From Kalmanozyma brasiliensis GHG001 (Eukaryota; Basidiomycota; Ustilaginomycetes; Ustilaginales): DNA of 64,000 bases. Below are positions 48,761 to 57,531 of this stretch, piece after piece. The notes under the pieces were generated by a model. That model worked only from the letters and a program-made list of their open reading frames with translations. It was not told the DNA's origin and made no database searches. Within the stretch, counting starts at the first letter, position 1, and every line of letters begins with the position of its first letter. The position numbers were made by a program, and so were the translations under genes. The stretch spans positions 496,802 through 560,801 of the forward strand of contig NW_015961970.1 in the NCBI RefSeq assembly GCF_000497045.1, in the 5' to 3' direction.

Positions 48761-51118
48761 ATGTCCTCCGCGGAAGACCCCAAGTCCGCGCCTGTCATGG
48801 ACCCAGACCAGGCAGCCGCTGTGGGTGCAGCTCCCTCCGCTGCTGCCGCCATGCAGCCGGCTGATCCCACCGAGCCCGTCGCAGAGGATCCTGCCAAGCT
48901 CAAGTCGAGCGAAGACAAGACCGAGGAAGTCGGTCAATTCGCAGACAAGGATAACACCAACAAGGCTGCCGCTGCTCTCGATCCTGAAGCCCATCTGCAC
49001 AAAGCTCCCAAAGCGGAAGTCGCTCCCGAACGAATCACGGAACTGCGCGGCACACAAAAGACGGTGCCTGCCCCCAACAACGGAGACAACGAACGTGCCG
49101 TCGAGCCTGGCGTGGACGATCTCGGATGGAGCGAGGATCCCAACGTGCCCATCCCTGTCATGCATGGCATGAAGAACGAGTCGCTCTGGCTGCTTGTCCG
49201 TCGCTTCAACAAGCAGACCTATCGCGTCAAGGCGCTCGAAAACAAGTCCAACCGCGACTTTGACATGTATATCAGCAAGGACGAGGAGTTCCAGCCCGAC
49301 AAGCTCAAGGCCACCTTCGAGCGTATCTACGTCAATGTCGTCGTTGGCGTCGTTTCCTTCATCCAGCACATTGCACGTCTTCGCTCGTGGTCCGAGCCCA
49401 AACGCACTGCTCTGTTCATGATCGTCTACATTGCTGCTTGGGTCCTCGACTTGCTAGTGCCCACTTCGCTTGTCTTGTTCCTCGTTCTCATCCTGTCGCC
49501 GCGTGCTAGGACCCTCCTCTTCCCCGCAGCTCCCTTGGCTGCTATCGATGCTAAGACAGGTCAGGCCAAGGTGCCAATGGCCGGCCATCTCGGTAGCAAG
49601 CACAGTTTGACGGGCGCTGCCGAGACCTACGAGGGCGAAGCGGTGGAACAGGAAGCCTCCAACTTTGTCGGTGCGCTCGGCTCCGTCGCTCTGAGTACGG
49701 CTGCAGGAAAGACAACCAACGCGGGTGCCTCTGCCGACAACGACGACGAAGACGACGACGACAGCAGCAGCGACGAGACTTCCCTCAAGAAGAGCAATTC
49801 GACCACCAAGAAGCCCAAGAAGGATCCCGAGGACAGGATCCCTGACCCTACTAGCGTTGCTGCCCTCTCCTCAGCTGCCCAAAGCAAGGCTGCTGGCGAG
49901 AAGACGGGTCATCCGGACAAAGGTGACCACACCAAACAGCCTATGGAGGCCGCCATCTTCTCCAGCCTGGCCCCCTTCATGCACATCCTCAACAACGTCT
50001 GCGACGACTACGAGAGGTTTGGCAATGCCTTGTCTCCCACCCCGCCCTTTTCACGTTGGAAGCCGCGCGCTCGTCTTGCCGGCGCCGTCCTCCCCGTCTT
50101 CCTGGCATCGCTCTACGTCAACGAGACTATGATCTACAAAGGAACCACGTTTGGAATGGGATTTGCGCTCTTCGGTCAGCCGCTGATCGACCGAGTCAAG
50201 TTCCCCGCCGTGATCGAGTGGCTCGACCGCAACATTCCCGACTGGAAGAAGTACGTCGAGCTGCGCTACTACTTGCTGCGCGGCGTGCCCACCAATGCCC
50301 AGCTCACGGTCACACTGCTTCGAATTGGAGAAGCCAACAAATCGCCACTGCCGCCTCCGCCGCCTTCTGTCGTTGCTCCGCCGCCCTCTGCGCTTCACGG
50401 TTCGGATATGGCTGATCACCCCGATCTGCCCCCCGAGTACGCTGAGCAGCTCGCAGACGCCCAAGCTGACGACGTCGCGAGCCGACCCGAAGGCGAAGAC
50501 GCCTCGGCCACGGATCCCAAGACGGGCAAGAAGGGCAGCAAGGTGCTGGGCCTCCTCAAAGGCGTCACCAAAGCCGGTGTCGAGACTGCTCTCGGCGTCA
50601 ATCGCGTCAAAGCCACCACGATTCAGTCCGTGCACGCCAAGGCCAAGCTGGGCGTCGTCCAGTCGGAAGCCGCAGCGAAAAAGTATGCCGCCGATGGTCC
50701 CGTCAAGTTCCAAGCACGCTATCGCGGCAAGCGAGGCTACGTCTACATTGTCACGACTGCTGCCACGCCCTCCATCGCCTTTGAACGCAAGGGCAGCTCG
50801 AACCCGGCCTCGGCGGCTGCGGCGGCGGTCAAAGGAAGTTCGCCCACGTCGGCCGTCGAGCAAGCGCAGAGGCTGGTCAAGCAAAAAGGAGCGACGTTTG
50901 CCATTGCCATCGACGAGATCAAGGAAATCCACAAGGTCGGCGGGCTCGGATGGAAGGGAAAGCTCGTCGTCGGATGGGCGTTGGGCGGCGAGGTGGCAGA
51001 CGGCATTGAGATTGTGGACAAGCAGGACCAGGTGCACAAGCTCACCGCCATGGGCAGGCGCGACGAGGTGTTCAACAGGCTCATTGCATTGGGCAACCAG
51101 AAGTGGGAGGCATTCTAA
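48761..51118 (+). CDS. DUF3292 integral membrane protein with PH/GRAM-like C-terminus
   Basis: The ATG at 48761 (MSSAEDPKSA) gives 785 aa. A disordered Ala/Pro/Glu-rich N-terminus (1-125) precedes the DUF3292 signature DDLGWSEDPNVPIPVMHG / NESLWLLVRRFNKQTYRVK. Hydrophobic segments occur at about 225-250 (FMIVYIAAWVLDLLVPTSLV and on) and around 450-480. An acidic spacer separates them. The last roughly 150 residues (KFQARYRGKRGYVYIVT, ATFAIAIDEIKEIHKVGG, VFNRLIALGNQKWEAF) alternate like a PH/GRAM-type barrel with a terminal helix. The function of DUF3292 proteins is not known to me; membrane and lipid roles are inference. It converges with ORC5 90 bases away. Confidence 0.8.
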   Translation: MSSAEDPKSAPVMDPDQAAAVGAAPSAAAAMQPADPTEPVAEDPAKLKSSEDKTEEVGQFADKDNTNKAAAALDPEAHLHKAPKAEVAPERITELRGTQKTVPAPNNGDNERAVEPGVDDLGWSEDPNVPIPVMHGMKNESLWLLVRRFNKQTYRVKALENKSNRDFDMYISKDEEFQPDKLKATFERIYVNVVVGVVSFIQHIARLRSWSEPKRTALFMIVYIAAWVLDLLVPTSLVLFLVLILSPRARTLLFPAAPLAAIDAKTGQAKVPMAGHLGSKHSLTGAAETYEGEAVEQEASNFVGALGSVALSTAAGKTTNAGASADNDDEDDDDSSSDETSLKKSNSTTKKPKKDPEDRIPDPTSVAALSSAAQSKAAGEKTGHPDKGDHTKQPMEAAIFSSLAPFMHILNNVCDDYERFGNALSPTPPFSRWKPRARLAGAVLPVFLASLYVNETMIYKGTTFGMGFALFGQPLIDRVKFPAVIEWLDRNIPDWKKYVELRYYLLRGVPTNAQLTVTLLRIGEANKSPLPPPPPSVVAPPPSALHGSDMADHPDLPPEYAEQLADAQADDVASRPEGEDASATDPKTGKKGSKVLGLLKGVTKAGVETALGVNRVKATTIQSVHAKAKLGVVQSEAAAKKYAADGPVKFQARYRGKRGYVYIVTTAATPSIAFERKGSSNPASAAAAAVKGSSPTSAVEQAQRLVKQKGATFAIAIDEIKEIHKVGGLGWKGKLVVGWALGGEVADGIEIVDKQDQVHKLTAMGRRDEVFNRLIALGNQKWEAF

Positions 51119-51208
51119 CCTCGCCGATGTCGATCGAGTGTCTCTTGCATTGCAACTCGACTCTTCATTCGACACTGCCGGACTGTGACATTGAAAGCGC
51201 CCGCAGCC

Positions 51209-53029
51209 TCACAAGCCATTGCTTCCCCCCGCACCCCAATCCCACAACCACTCGTCCAGCTCAAACCTTACCCTCTTAGCCAACACACTGACCACCCCAT
51301 ACCCTACATTCGTCCTAAAGTTGATACTCGTCCCCAACTTATCCTGCGCACTCGTCCTGACCAGCATCCTCCTGCTGACCAACCCGTTGATCTGCGAATA
51401 AACGCTCAACGTCTTCCCCCTGTACTCCCACAAACCCGACCTCTCCACCGGGCCGTCCTCAGCCATTCCTGCGTAGACCAACGACATCTCGGGCGCAGCC
51501 TCCGTCACCAGCGCCTGGAAGATCGCTAACAACCGGTCGATCGGGAACGGTTTCGGACCCAACAGCTGCTGTCGATTGAGGTTTTCCGTCTGACCATCGG
51601 TCGTTACGCGCAGAGCCGATTTTGATGGGCGACCTTTTCGCCCCCCTGCCCGTCCACGACCCGGCCCGAGCTTGCGTCCGCCTTTGAGAGATTTGCCCTT
51701 GGCAGAACCGGACGAGAGACTGAGCAACGAGTCGTCCCGCAAGAAATAGCGCACGTCGAGCCGGGACGGGTTATACGAGGCAAGAAAGCTGGCAATGACG
51801 AGGAAGGTCGGGATGAGCGCGAGCGAGGGGAGGAGCGCAATACTTGCCTGGCTGGACGCATCGCGCAGTCGGGCAAGCGTCTGAGTTTCGCGTGCAAGCC
51901 ACTCCTCCTCATCAAACCGTCTCGCTTCATCGACCATCTCCACATCTTCCTCCGTCGCATCTCCGGTGGTGCTGGAAAGTCTTGCTGCGCTCGCCTGAAT
52001 ACTGCTGATCCTCGCTTGCTGCGTCCACTCCCTCGGTCCCACCTCCCTGGTCTGCAACCTCACCAGTACATCCCGAAACAACCCCCCCGCAGCCAACAGC
52101 AATGGTTGAATCTCTCCCACGCTGCATTCCCTCGTCTGCACCGGCACAACAAAGCTATGCCACACAGCAGCACACATGGTCCTGACCTCCTCGACATCAC
52201 GCACGTTGGCCCGAACGCTATCGTAAAACACACCGCAGAACTGGTCGTGCAGTGCGCGCAGGGCTTCCTGGGTCACCTCGGCGCCCGAGCCTGTGGTGCG
52301 AAGTTTGGACGTGGTGGATCGGGTGCACAGCGCGGGTGATGTGCCGGCATGCATCTGTGCCGACCCCACCGTCGAGCTGTACGACGCCCAGAGGTGAGGG
52401 AAGTCCAGCGCGAGGATGTCCAATATATCCCCCCTGGTCAGGCGCGGGAATCGAATCGTGATCGGCTGGTGGGAGATGGTCACCCCCGAAGGCGTGCGAT
52501 ACTGCGCCCAGGAAAGCGTCGAGACGAAGACCGTGCAGATTCGACCGGGAGTCGAAGCGAGGTGGGACAGCCGAGGGAGGGACGTCCATATGTGTTCCGG
52601 CCACAGGTCTCGGATTCGTTCTGCATCTTTGATGACGAGGACGATGCGACTGGGTGTGGAGGCGAGGAGCGTAGAGAGGCGCCAGAGGAAGTAGTCGAGT
52701 GAGGGCTCGGCGCGCCGGTGCTTTGCAGTGGAGCTGCTGGCTGTGGTGGGCTGAGGTACCTGCGCTTCGAGCGAGGAGAGTATGTTGCGAAAGAGCGTGG
52801 TCGGGTTGATCGATGTCAAGGGGGAGACGCTACAGTAGAGCAAAGGTGAATCCTCGGAGGCGTGCGATAGGGAGGTGAGGATGTCCGTGACGAGTCGAGC
52901 GGTTGTGTTGGGGCTGCAGGCGTCGTGGAGGAGGACCGATGGTGGAAGGGGTTGAGAGGACTGGCCGAGCAGGCTGGTAAGGGCGACAATTTGGTCGTTT
53001 CTGCCTGCGTGAGATGATGAAGCAGCCAT
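51209..53029 (-). CDS. ORC5: Origin recognition complex subunit 5
   Basis: Subunit of the ORC AAA+ ring that marks replication origins; 606 aa, intronless. The N-terminal AAA+ half contains SVLLHDACSPNTTARLV where a P-loop should be, a Walker B-like RIVLVIKDAERI, and ITIRFPRLTRGDILDIL. The C-terminal half has the Orc5 signatures FLASYNPSRLDVRYF, a basic Gly/Arg/Lys linker (about 470-500), FPIDRLLAIFQAL and the winged-helix-like INFRTNVGYGVVSVLAKRVRFELDEWLWDW. The P-loop is degenerate: the usual GxxGTGKT Gly and Lys are replaced. It lies head-to-head with the DNA ligase gene. Confidence 0.88.
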   Translation of the reverse strand: MAASSSHAGRNDQIVALTSLLGQSSQPLPPSVLLHDACSPNTTARLVTDILTSLSHASEDSPLLYCSVSPLTSINPTTLFRNILSSLEAQVPQPTTASSSTAKHRRAEPSLDYFLWRLSTLLASTPSRIVLVIKDAERIRDLWPEHIWTSLPRLSHLASTPGRICTVFVSTLSWAQYRTPSGVTISHQPITIRFPRLTRGDILDILALDFPHLWASYSSTVGSAQMHAGTSPALCTRSTTSKLRTTGSGAEVTQEALRALHDQFCGVFYDSVRANVRDVEEVRTMCAAVWHSFVVPVQTRECSVGEIQPLLLAAGGLFRDVLVRLQTREVGPREWTQQARISSIQASAARLSSTTGDATEEDVEMVDEARRFDEEEWLARETQTLARLRDASSQASIALLPSLALIPTFLVIASFLASYNPSRLDVRYFLRDDSLLSLSSGSAKGKSLKGGRKLGPGRGRAGGRKGRPSKSALRVTTDGQTENLNRQQLLGPKPFPIDRLLAIFQALVTEAAPEMSLVYAGMAEDGPVERSGLWEYRGKTLSVYSQINGLVSRRMLVRTSAQDKLGTSINFRTNVGYGVVSVLAKRVRFELDEWLWDWGAGGSNGL

Positions 53030-53336
53030 CGTGGCGATGTCGAGACGATGCTGCGTAGGGTGTGATGGTGAGAAGGAAGCGCGATCAATGCACGGCCTTT
53101 GGGTGACAGGTGTGGAGGCGAGACTGCCGTCTGCTGTTCGCTAAATTTTCCTTCGAAAGTGACACATGCTCGTGTGCTTGGCTTGGACCCCTTTTCACTC
53201 GACCTGAACAGTGCTCAGCGTTCGACCCACTTGCTACCTTCATCACGTCCAACGAGCCACGGAAAGCAAGGCAACGCTTAGAACGGATGACGAGAATGTC
53301 TTCAGACGCTTCGATCCAAGATTAATTCGAACGACC
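53030..53336. promoter_or_regulatory. Divergent promoter, ORC5 / DNA ligase
   Basis: 307 bases between two divergent DNA-metabolism genes. No ACGCGT (MCB) site was seen. Confidence 0.4.
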
Positions 53337-55433
53337 ATGCTCGAACGAGTTCAACCAAGAGCCTGTCGGGCTCTGCTGACAGCTGCTCAGACGAGCACCG
53401 CAGTGCGGACCGCTCGTCAAGCAAGGATCACCTCGAGCAGCGCCCCGACATCACGAGACTGCCATTTCGCCACATGTCGGGCTCATCGAGTCTTGGTACG
53501 ATCGACACCGTCTCCAGTCCATCTCCAGCGACGACATTTCCGCTTCGGTGCAGAAGACGCCGACCAACCAGGTCCGAGCCGCAGCCAGTCTCGCAAAGCA
53601 ACACCATTAGACGAGATCACAAGACTCCGCGAGCTCATCAACCGCGCCAACGCTACCAACTCGAAGCTCTCCAAGGAACGCACCCTCGCCGAATACGATG
53701 ACCTCACACCCCTCCTTGCCTTCCTCTACGACCCATACACCCGCTTCCATGTCACCTCGACAAGCTTGCATACGTACCTAAGGCAAAGGCGGCAGGACGA
53801 TCACTGGCAGAACAAACAGGCTCCTCTCGTGAGCGTTCCTTCAAATCAATCCAAGAACAAAACTCGGGCCGCGGCTCTGCGTGCTAAGCAGGAGGAGGAT
53901 GTACGAGAGCAAACGCCAGCTTCCCTGCTCGAGCTCTTCCAGCTATTAGCCTCTCGGCAGATCACCGGTCATGAAGCCATGGCTGTCGTACGCAACTTTC
54001 TTGACCAACACGGCATCATCGAGCAGCACGATTACGCCCTGAAGCCGGCCGATGATGCAGATGCAAAATCGTCCGATCTCTTCCGTCGGGGTCTGCTGCG
54101 CCCCACCTCACTCGAGATCTTCTACAGATGCCTGGATCGCAATCTCAAGGCTGGCTTTGGGGAGCGGATATTGCGTCAAGCATTCGCTGGTATCCCGTTG
54201 CCGCAACGGCAGTCGTGGCGCAAGGAAGATCCTCGACAGAAGAACCGTACCGTCGATCCCCTCACGTTGATTCGACAGACTTTTGATGTGGCGCTCGGCA
54301 AGCCAGTCACGAGGGACGAGCTACCTTCTTTGTTTGAGGACAAGGAAGCACCGGCATGGTACGCGAGCAGGAAGCTGGACGGCGTTCGGTGTCTCTTTGT
54401 GGTCCGTCTCCAGCGAGAGGACGCTGCGTCAGCAGGCTGGAAGGTCAGCTCGATCTTGGCCCTCTCGCGGAACGCTCGGCCCTTTACCGCGTTGTCTGTC
54501 TTGGAGAAGGAGCTCGCTCAGAAGCTGCCTGCGTTCCCAGGTCTGACAGACTTGCTCGCCTCCGCACACGAGAATAGCGATGATAACTCCTCGACAGCAA
54601 CGCTCATCCTCGATGGTGAAGTGTGCATTCTCCGACCGGCAGAGCAGGCCTCCGAGTCGGCGGTCAAGCAGCTCGACGCAGCCTTATCGGCTACCAGTCA
54701 GGACGCAACGGAGCACACCATGGTGGAAGACTTTGCCGCCGTCGTAGGCCTCATCAAGCGCCACAACTACACAATCCGCGAGCCAGCCTTCTTTCCGTTC
54801 GACCTGCTTACCATGGAAGAGTTCAGCCAGTGGCGGGAGAACACCACTGAAAGCAGCAAAGCACGAACATTCGCACAGCGTCTGCAGCCTCTCGAAGCGC
54901 TCGTGTCGCACTTCGAAGCGGACGCGCGCGAGCAAGGCAAGCCGAGCATCGTCCGTCGACTCTCGCAGAACCGCGTCACGTCGACGGACCAAGTGGAGCA
55001 GATGCTGGCCACAGCCAGTCAGCGCGGGTGGGAAGGCATCGTCCTCCGGCAAGACACGCCGTACGAGGGTAAGCGCAGCAAGGCGATTCGCAAGTTCAAG
55101 GAGTGGAAGGACGCCGAGTACACAGTCCTAGCTATCACCGTAGCGACCATGCGTCTGCCCATCGATGGACGCTTCGAGGAGCGAGAGGCGATGGCGAGCA
55201 TTCAGATCGAGCACAGGGGGACGAAGGTGTCGGTCGGATCAGGGTTCACGCCCGAGCAGAGGGTGCAGTTTGCCAAGGAACCGGATGGGATCGTGGGCAA
55301 GGTGGTGACGGTCGAGTACTTTGATGAGTCAAAGACGATGGGTTCGGCGAGCAACGGTGGGGTGAGACAGGAAGTGTACAGCCTGCGCTTCCCGCGTATC
55401 AAACACATCTGGGGCAAGGAGCGCGACGTCTGA
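53337..55433 (+). CDS. ATP-dependent DNA ligase, probably mitochondrial
   Basis: The ATG at 53337 gives 698 aa. The first roughly 70 residues are Arg/Ser/Thr/Ala-rich with hardly any acid (MLERVQPRACRALLTAAQTS...QRRHFRFG), a good mitochondrial presequence. The nucleotidyltransferase domain has motif I KLDGVR with Lys346, motif III LILDGEV, motif IV GWEGIVLRQ and motif V SKAIRKFKEWKDAEYTV. The OB fold ends SVGSGFTPEQR, GKVVTVEYFDE, YSLRFPRIKHIW, as in compact phage, viral and kinetoplastid ligases. It lacks the Lig1 zinc/PCNA features and the Lig4 BRCT repeats. It would seal nicks, plausibly in mtDNA. The long middle region (about 75-330) is not recognised. Confidence 0.85.
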   Translation: MLERVQPRACRALLTAAQTSTAVRTARQARITSSSAPTSRDCHFATCRAHRVLVRSTPSPVHLQRRHFRFGAEDADQPGPSRSQSRKATPLDEITRLRELINRANATNSKLSKERTLAEYDDLTPLLAFLYDPYTRFHVTSTSLHTYLRQRRQDDHWQNKQAPLVSVPSNQSKNKTRAAALRAKQEEDVREQTPASLLELFQLLASRQITGHEAMAVVRNFLDQHGIIEQHDYALKPADDADAKSSDLFRRGLLRPTSLEIFYRCLDRNLKAGFGERILRQAFAGIPLPQRQSWRKEDPRQKNRTVDPLTLIRQTFDVALGKPVTRDELPSLFEDKEAPAWYASRKLDGVRCLFVVRLQREDAASAGWKVSSILALSRNARPFTALSVLEKELAQKLPAFPGLTDLLASAHENSDDNSSTATLILDGEVCILRPAEQASESAVKQLDAALSATSQDATEHTMVEDFAAVVGLIKRHNYTIREPAFFPFDLLTMEEFSQWRENTTESSKARTFAQRLQPLEALVSHFEADAREQGKPSIVRRLSQNRVTSTDQVEQMLATASQRGWEGIVLRQDTPYEGKRSKAIRKFKEWKDAEYTVLAITVATMRLPIDGRFEEREAMASIQIEHRGTKVSVGSGFTPEQRVQFAKEPDGIVGKVVTVEYFDESKTMGSASNGGVRQEVYSLRFPRIKHIWGKERDV

Positions 55434-55621
55434 GGTGCTTCTGCTTCACTCTACATTGATGGAATCTCATCAGCAGATCAATCTCATCTTCTTCTTTGAG
55501 CACTCACAGACAGACGCAGCAGCAAGTGATTGAGCAATGAGGGAGGCAATCTGGATTGAAATGACGAGATGGTCATCTACGCAACCACATTGACTGGGAC
55601 CGGTATACAAGACGGGCGCAT

Positions 55622-56674
55622 TTAGATCTTGGCCATGGCGGCGACGTCGGTGGACTGGACGTAGTCCTCGCACTCGTCGGCGATGCGTTCCTGGAGCTCA
55701 TCGAGCGAGACTTTGGCGTCCTCGACGACGAGGGAGCACTGGAGCTTGCTGACACCGTAACCGATGGCGACGAGCTTGGAGGAGCCCCAGACGAGGCCGT
55801 CCATCTCGATGGCGCGGACGGCGGCCTCGAGCTCCTTCATGTCGGTCTCGTCGTCCCAGGGCTTGATGTCGAGGGTGACGAGCGACTTGGCGGCGGGACC
55901 GGGACCCTTGGCAGCCTTCTTCTTGTTGTACTCGGCAACGCGCTCGGCCTTGATGCGCTCGGCCTCCTCGTCCACCTCGTCGTCCGAACCGAACAGGTCG
56001 ACGTCATCGTCGTCCTCCTCGGCGGCGGCAGCGGGGGCAGAGGCGAAGGTCGACGAGAGCAGCGAGGCAGCCTTGGCCTTGTCACCGGTGAGGTCCTTGT
56101 GCTCAGCCTCGTACGAGGTGATGTGCTCGTACCAGCGGGCAACGTGCGAGTGCTTCGAGGCGTCGGGCGAGGTCTTGAGCGCCTCGTAGACGGCAACGTC
56201 GGCCTGCGAGGGCGAGTGACTGCGCGTGCGAACAGAGATCGGTAACGAATGTCAGCTAGACTGATCCCACCAAGAAGACCGGTCTCTTCAGCCGCTTTCC
56301 AATGCCCTTCCTCCTCCTCCTAAAAATGCCAATGGAACATGGATACGGATCAGATAGCTTGGAAAAGTTGGGTTTCGTCAAAGCATGAAAAGGTCGCGGG
56401 GTCTTAAGCCGCTGGGCTCGGAAACACGGACCAAAGCGTAGTATTCATCATGTTGTTCCTGTGTCCTCCTCTTTCGCCTTCCTGGCCAGCAAGAGAACGT
56501 GCTGCTCTCTGGGAACACCTTCTTCTCCTTCCGGCGGTTGCATGGCATTGGAAAACAGCTGAACGAGACTCGATTGGGCGAAAAAGATGCTTACCCGTCA
56601 ACGTAAGACTTGTCGGCGAGGTAGCCGTCGAGCTTGGAGAGGTTGGCAGCCTGGGAGAAGTCGGGAAGCGACAT
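55622..56674 (-). CDS. EFB1: Translation elongation factor 1-beta (eEF1B alpha)
   Basis: Guanine-nucleotide exchange factor for eEF1A. Two exons: 56674-56595 and 56219-55622; donor GTAAGC, acceptor CGCAG, intron 375 bases. The join splits a Gly codon and gives [20 protein letters not shown], the expected GST-like N-terminus; total 225 aa. Then come [26 protein letters not shown] (acidic linker with the casein-kinase-type site), [38 protein letters not shown] and [12 protein letters not shown], ending DVAAMAKI with the catalytic C-terminal lysine. The large intron hosts a C/D snoRNA (see the entry at 56345-56458). Confidence 0.95.
56345..56458 (-). ncRNA. snR18: U18 (snR18) box C/D snoRNA inside the EFB1 intron
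   Basis: In the sense (minus) strand the intron holds box C ATGATGA (56451-56445), a guide containing TTGGTCCGTGTTTC (56434-56421), a degenerate D' box CCGA (56421-56418) and box D CTGA (56353-56350). The guide is complementary over 14 bases to the conserved large-subunit rRNA segment GAAACACGGACCAA. The fifth base upstream of D' pairs with the A of AAACACGG, agreeing with the known snR18 targets A649/C650 of yeast 25S rRNA. The yeast snR18 gene is also inside an EFB1 intron. Ends are approximate; the terminal stem is not obvious. Confidence 0.82.
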
Positions 56675-57531
56675 TTTGATGTATATGGGTATGTGATATG
56701 GTGGATCAGAACGATGGTGAAAGACTACGCCGTGATTGATATCAACCTCCCTTCTCGGCGCTGCAGACAGAGCGCAGGCCAACACCCGCTGCCTCGCCAG
56801 TTTCAAGAAGAAATCAAAAGAAGAAAAAAGCAGGGTTGCGCCAGGGGAAAAAAAAAATAGAATTTGCGCTCTCTTCGAGGCCGTGTTCTTCTCAAGCAGT
56901 GTGTGGCGGCGGTCTGTGCCACAAAGCGAAGCTGCAAGCACAAAAATTCCAGCTGGAGCCAGCCAATCGAAACTGAGGCGAGAGCGCGCTGCAGTGGCAG
57001 GCCATTTCGACCCGATCACACAGATTTGAGTGCGGCACGTGCGAGAGGCTTTTTCCGCTGTTTGTTGCACTATAGGATCTCACAGCCAGATACCCTGCGA
57101 AAATCCGACTTCCGGCGTCTCTGTTCGCAGACGCGGAGAAGCAGGAAAGGGTCGTCAGTCTGTCCTTTGTGGGAGCAACTGCTTCAAGAACAGTTTCCGG
57201 CACGCAGCCAAAGCGAGCGAGCGGATTCCACCTCGATTGGCATCGACGCCAACTCCTTTCAACTTGCTGCACAACCGCACCTTTCTTCCTCCATCCTCAC
57301 ACCGCGATACTGTCCTCGCAAGTCCCGGCTCAGTCTCGCACCGATCGCATTCCTTCTCAGGCAGACGTTCAGATAAGCGCCGTGGCATCGTCGCAACAGC
57401 CATCGTCTCTGCCACAGGTGGCTTAGCACAATCGACAATCAACCTCACCAAGGACGACTCTGCCCTCATCTGCTGCGCGTCCACGACTGGACTTCGTCAT
57501 CACCATTGCTTGAGCAACTCACCTACCAACC
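56675..57531. promoter_or_regulatory. Divergent promoter, EFB1 / ING protein
   Basis: 857 bases between divergent starts. A run of about ten A residues lies at about 56847. Nothing else was recognised. Confidence 0.4.
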
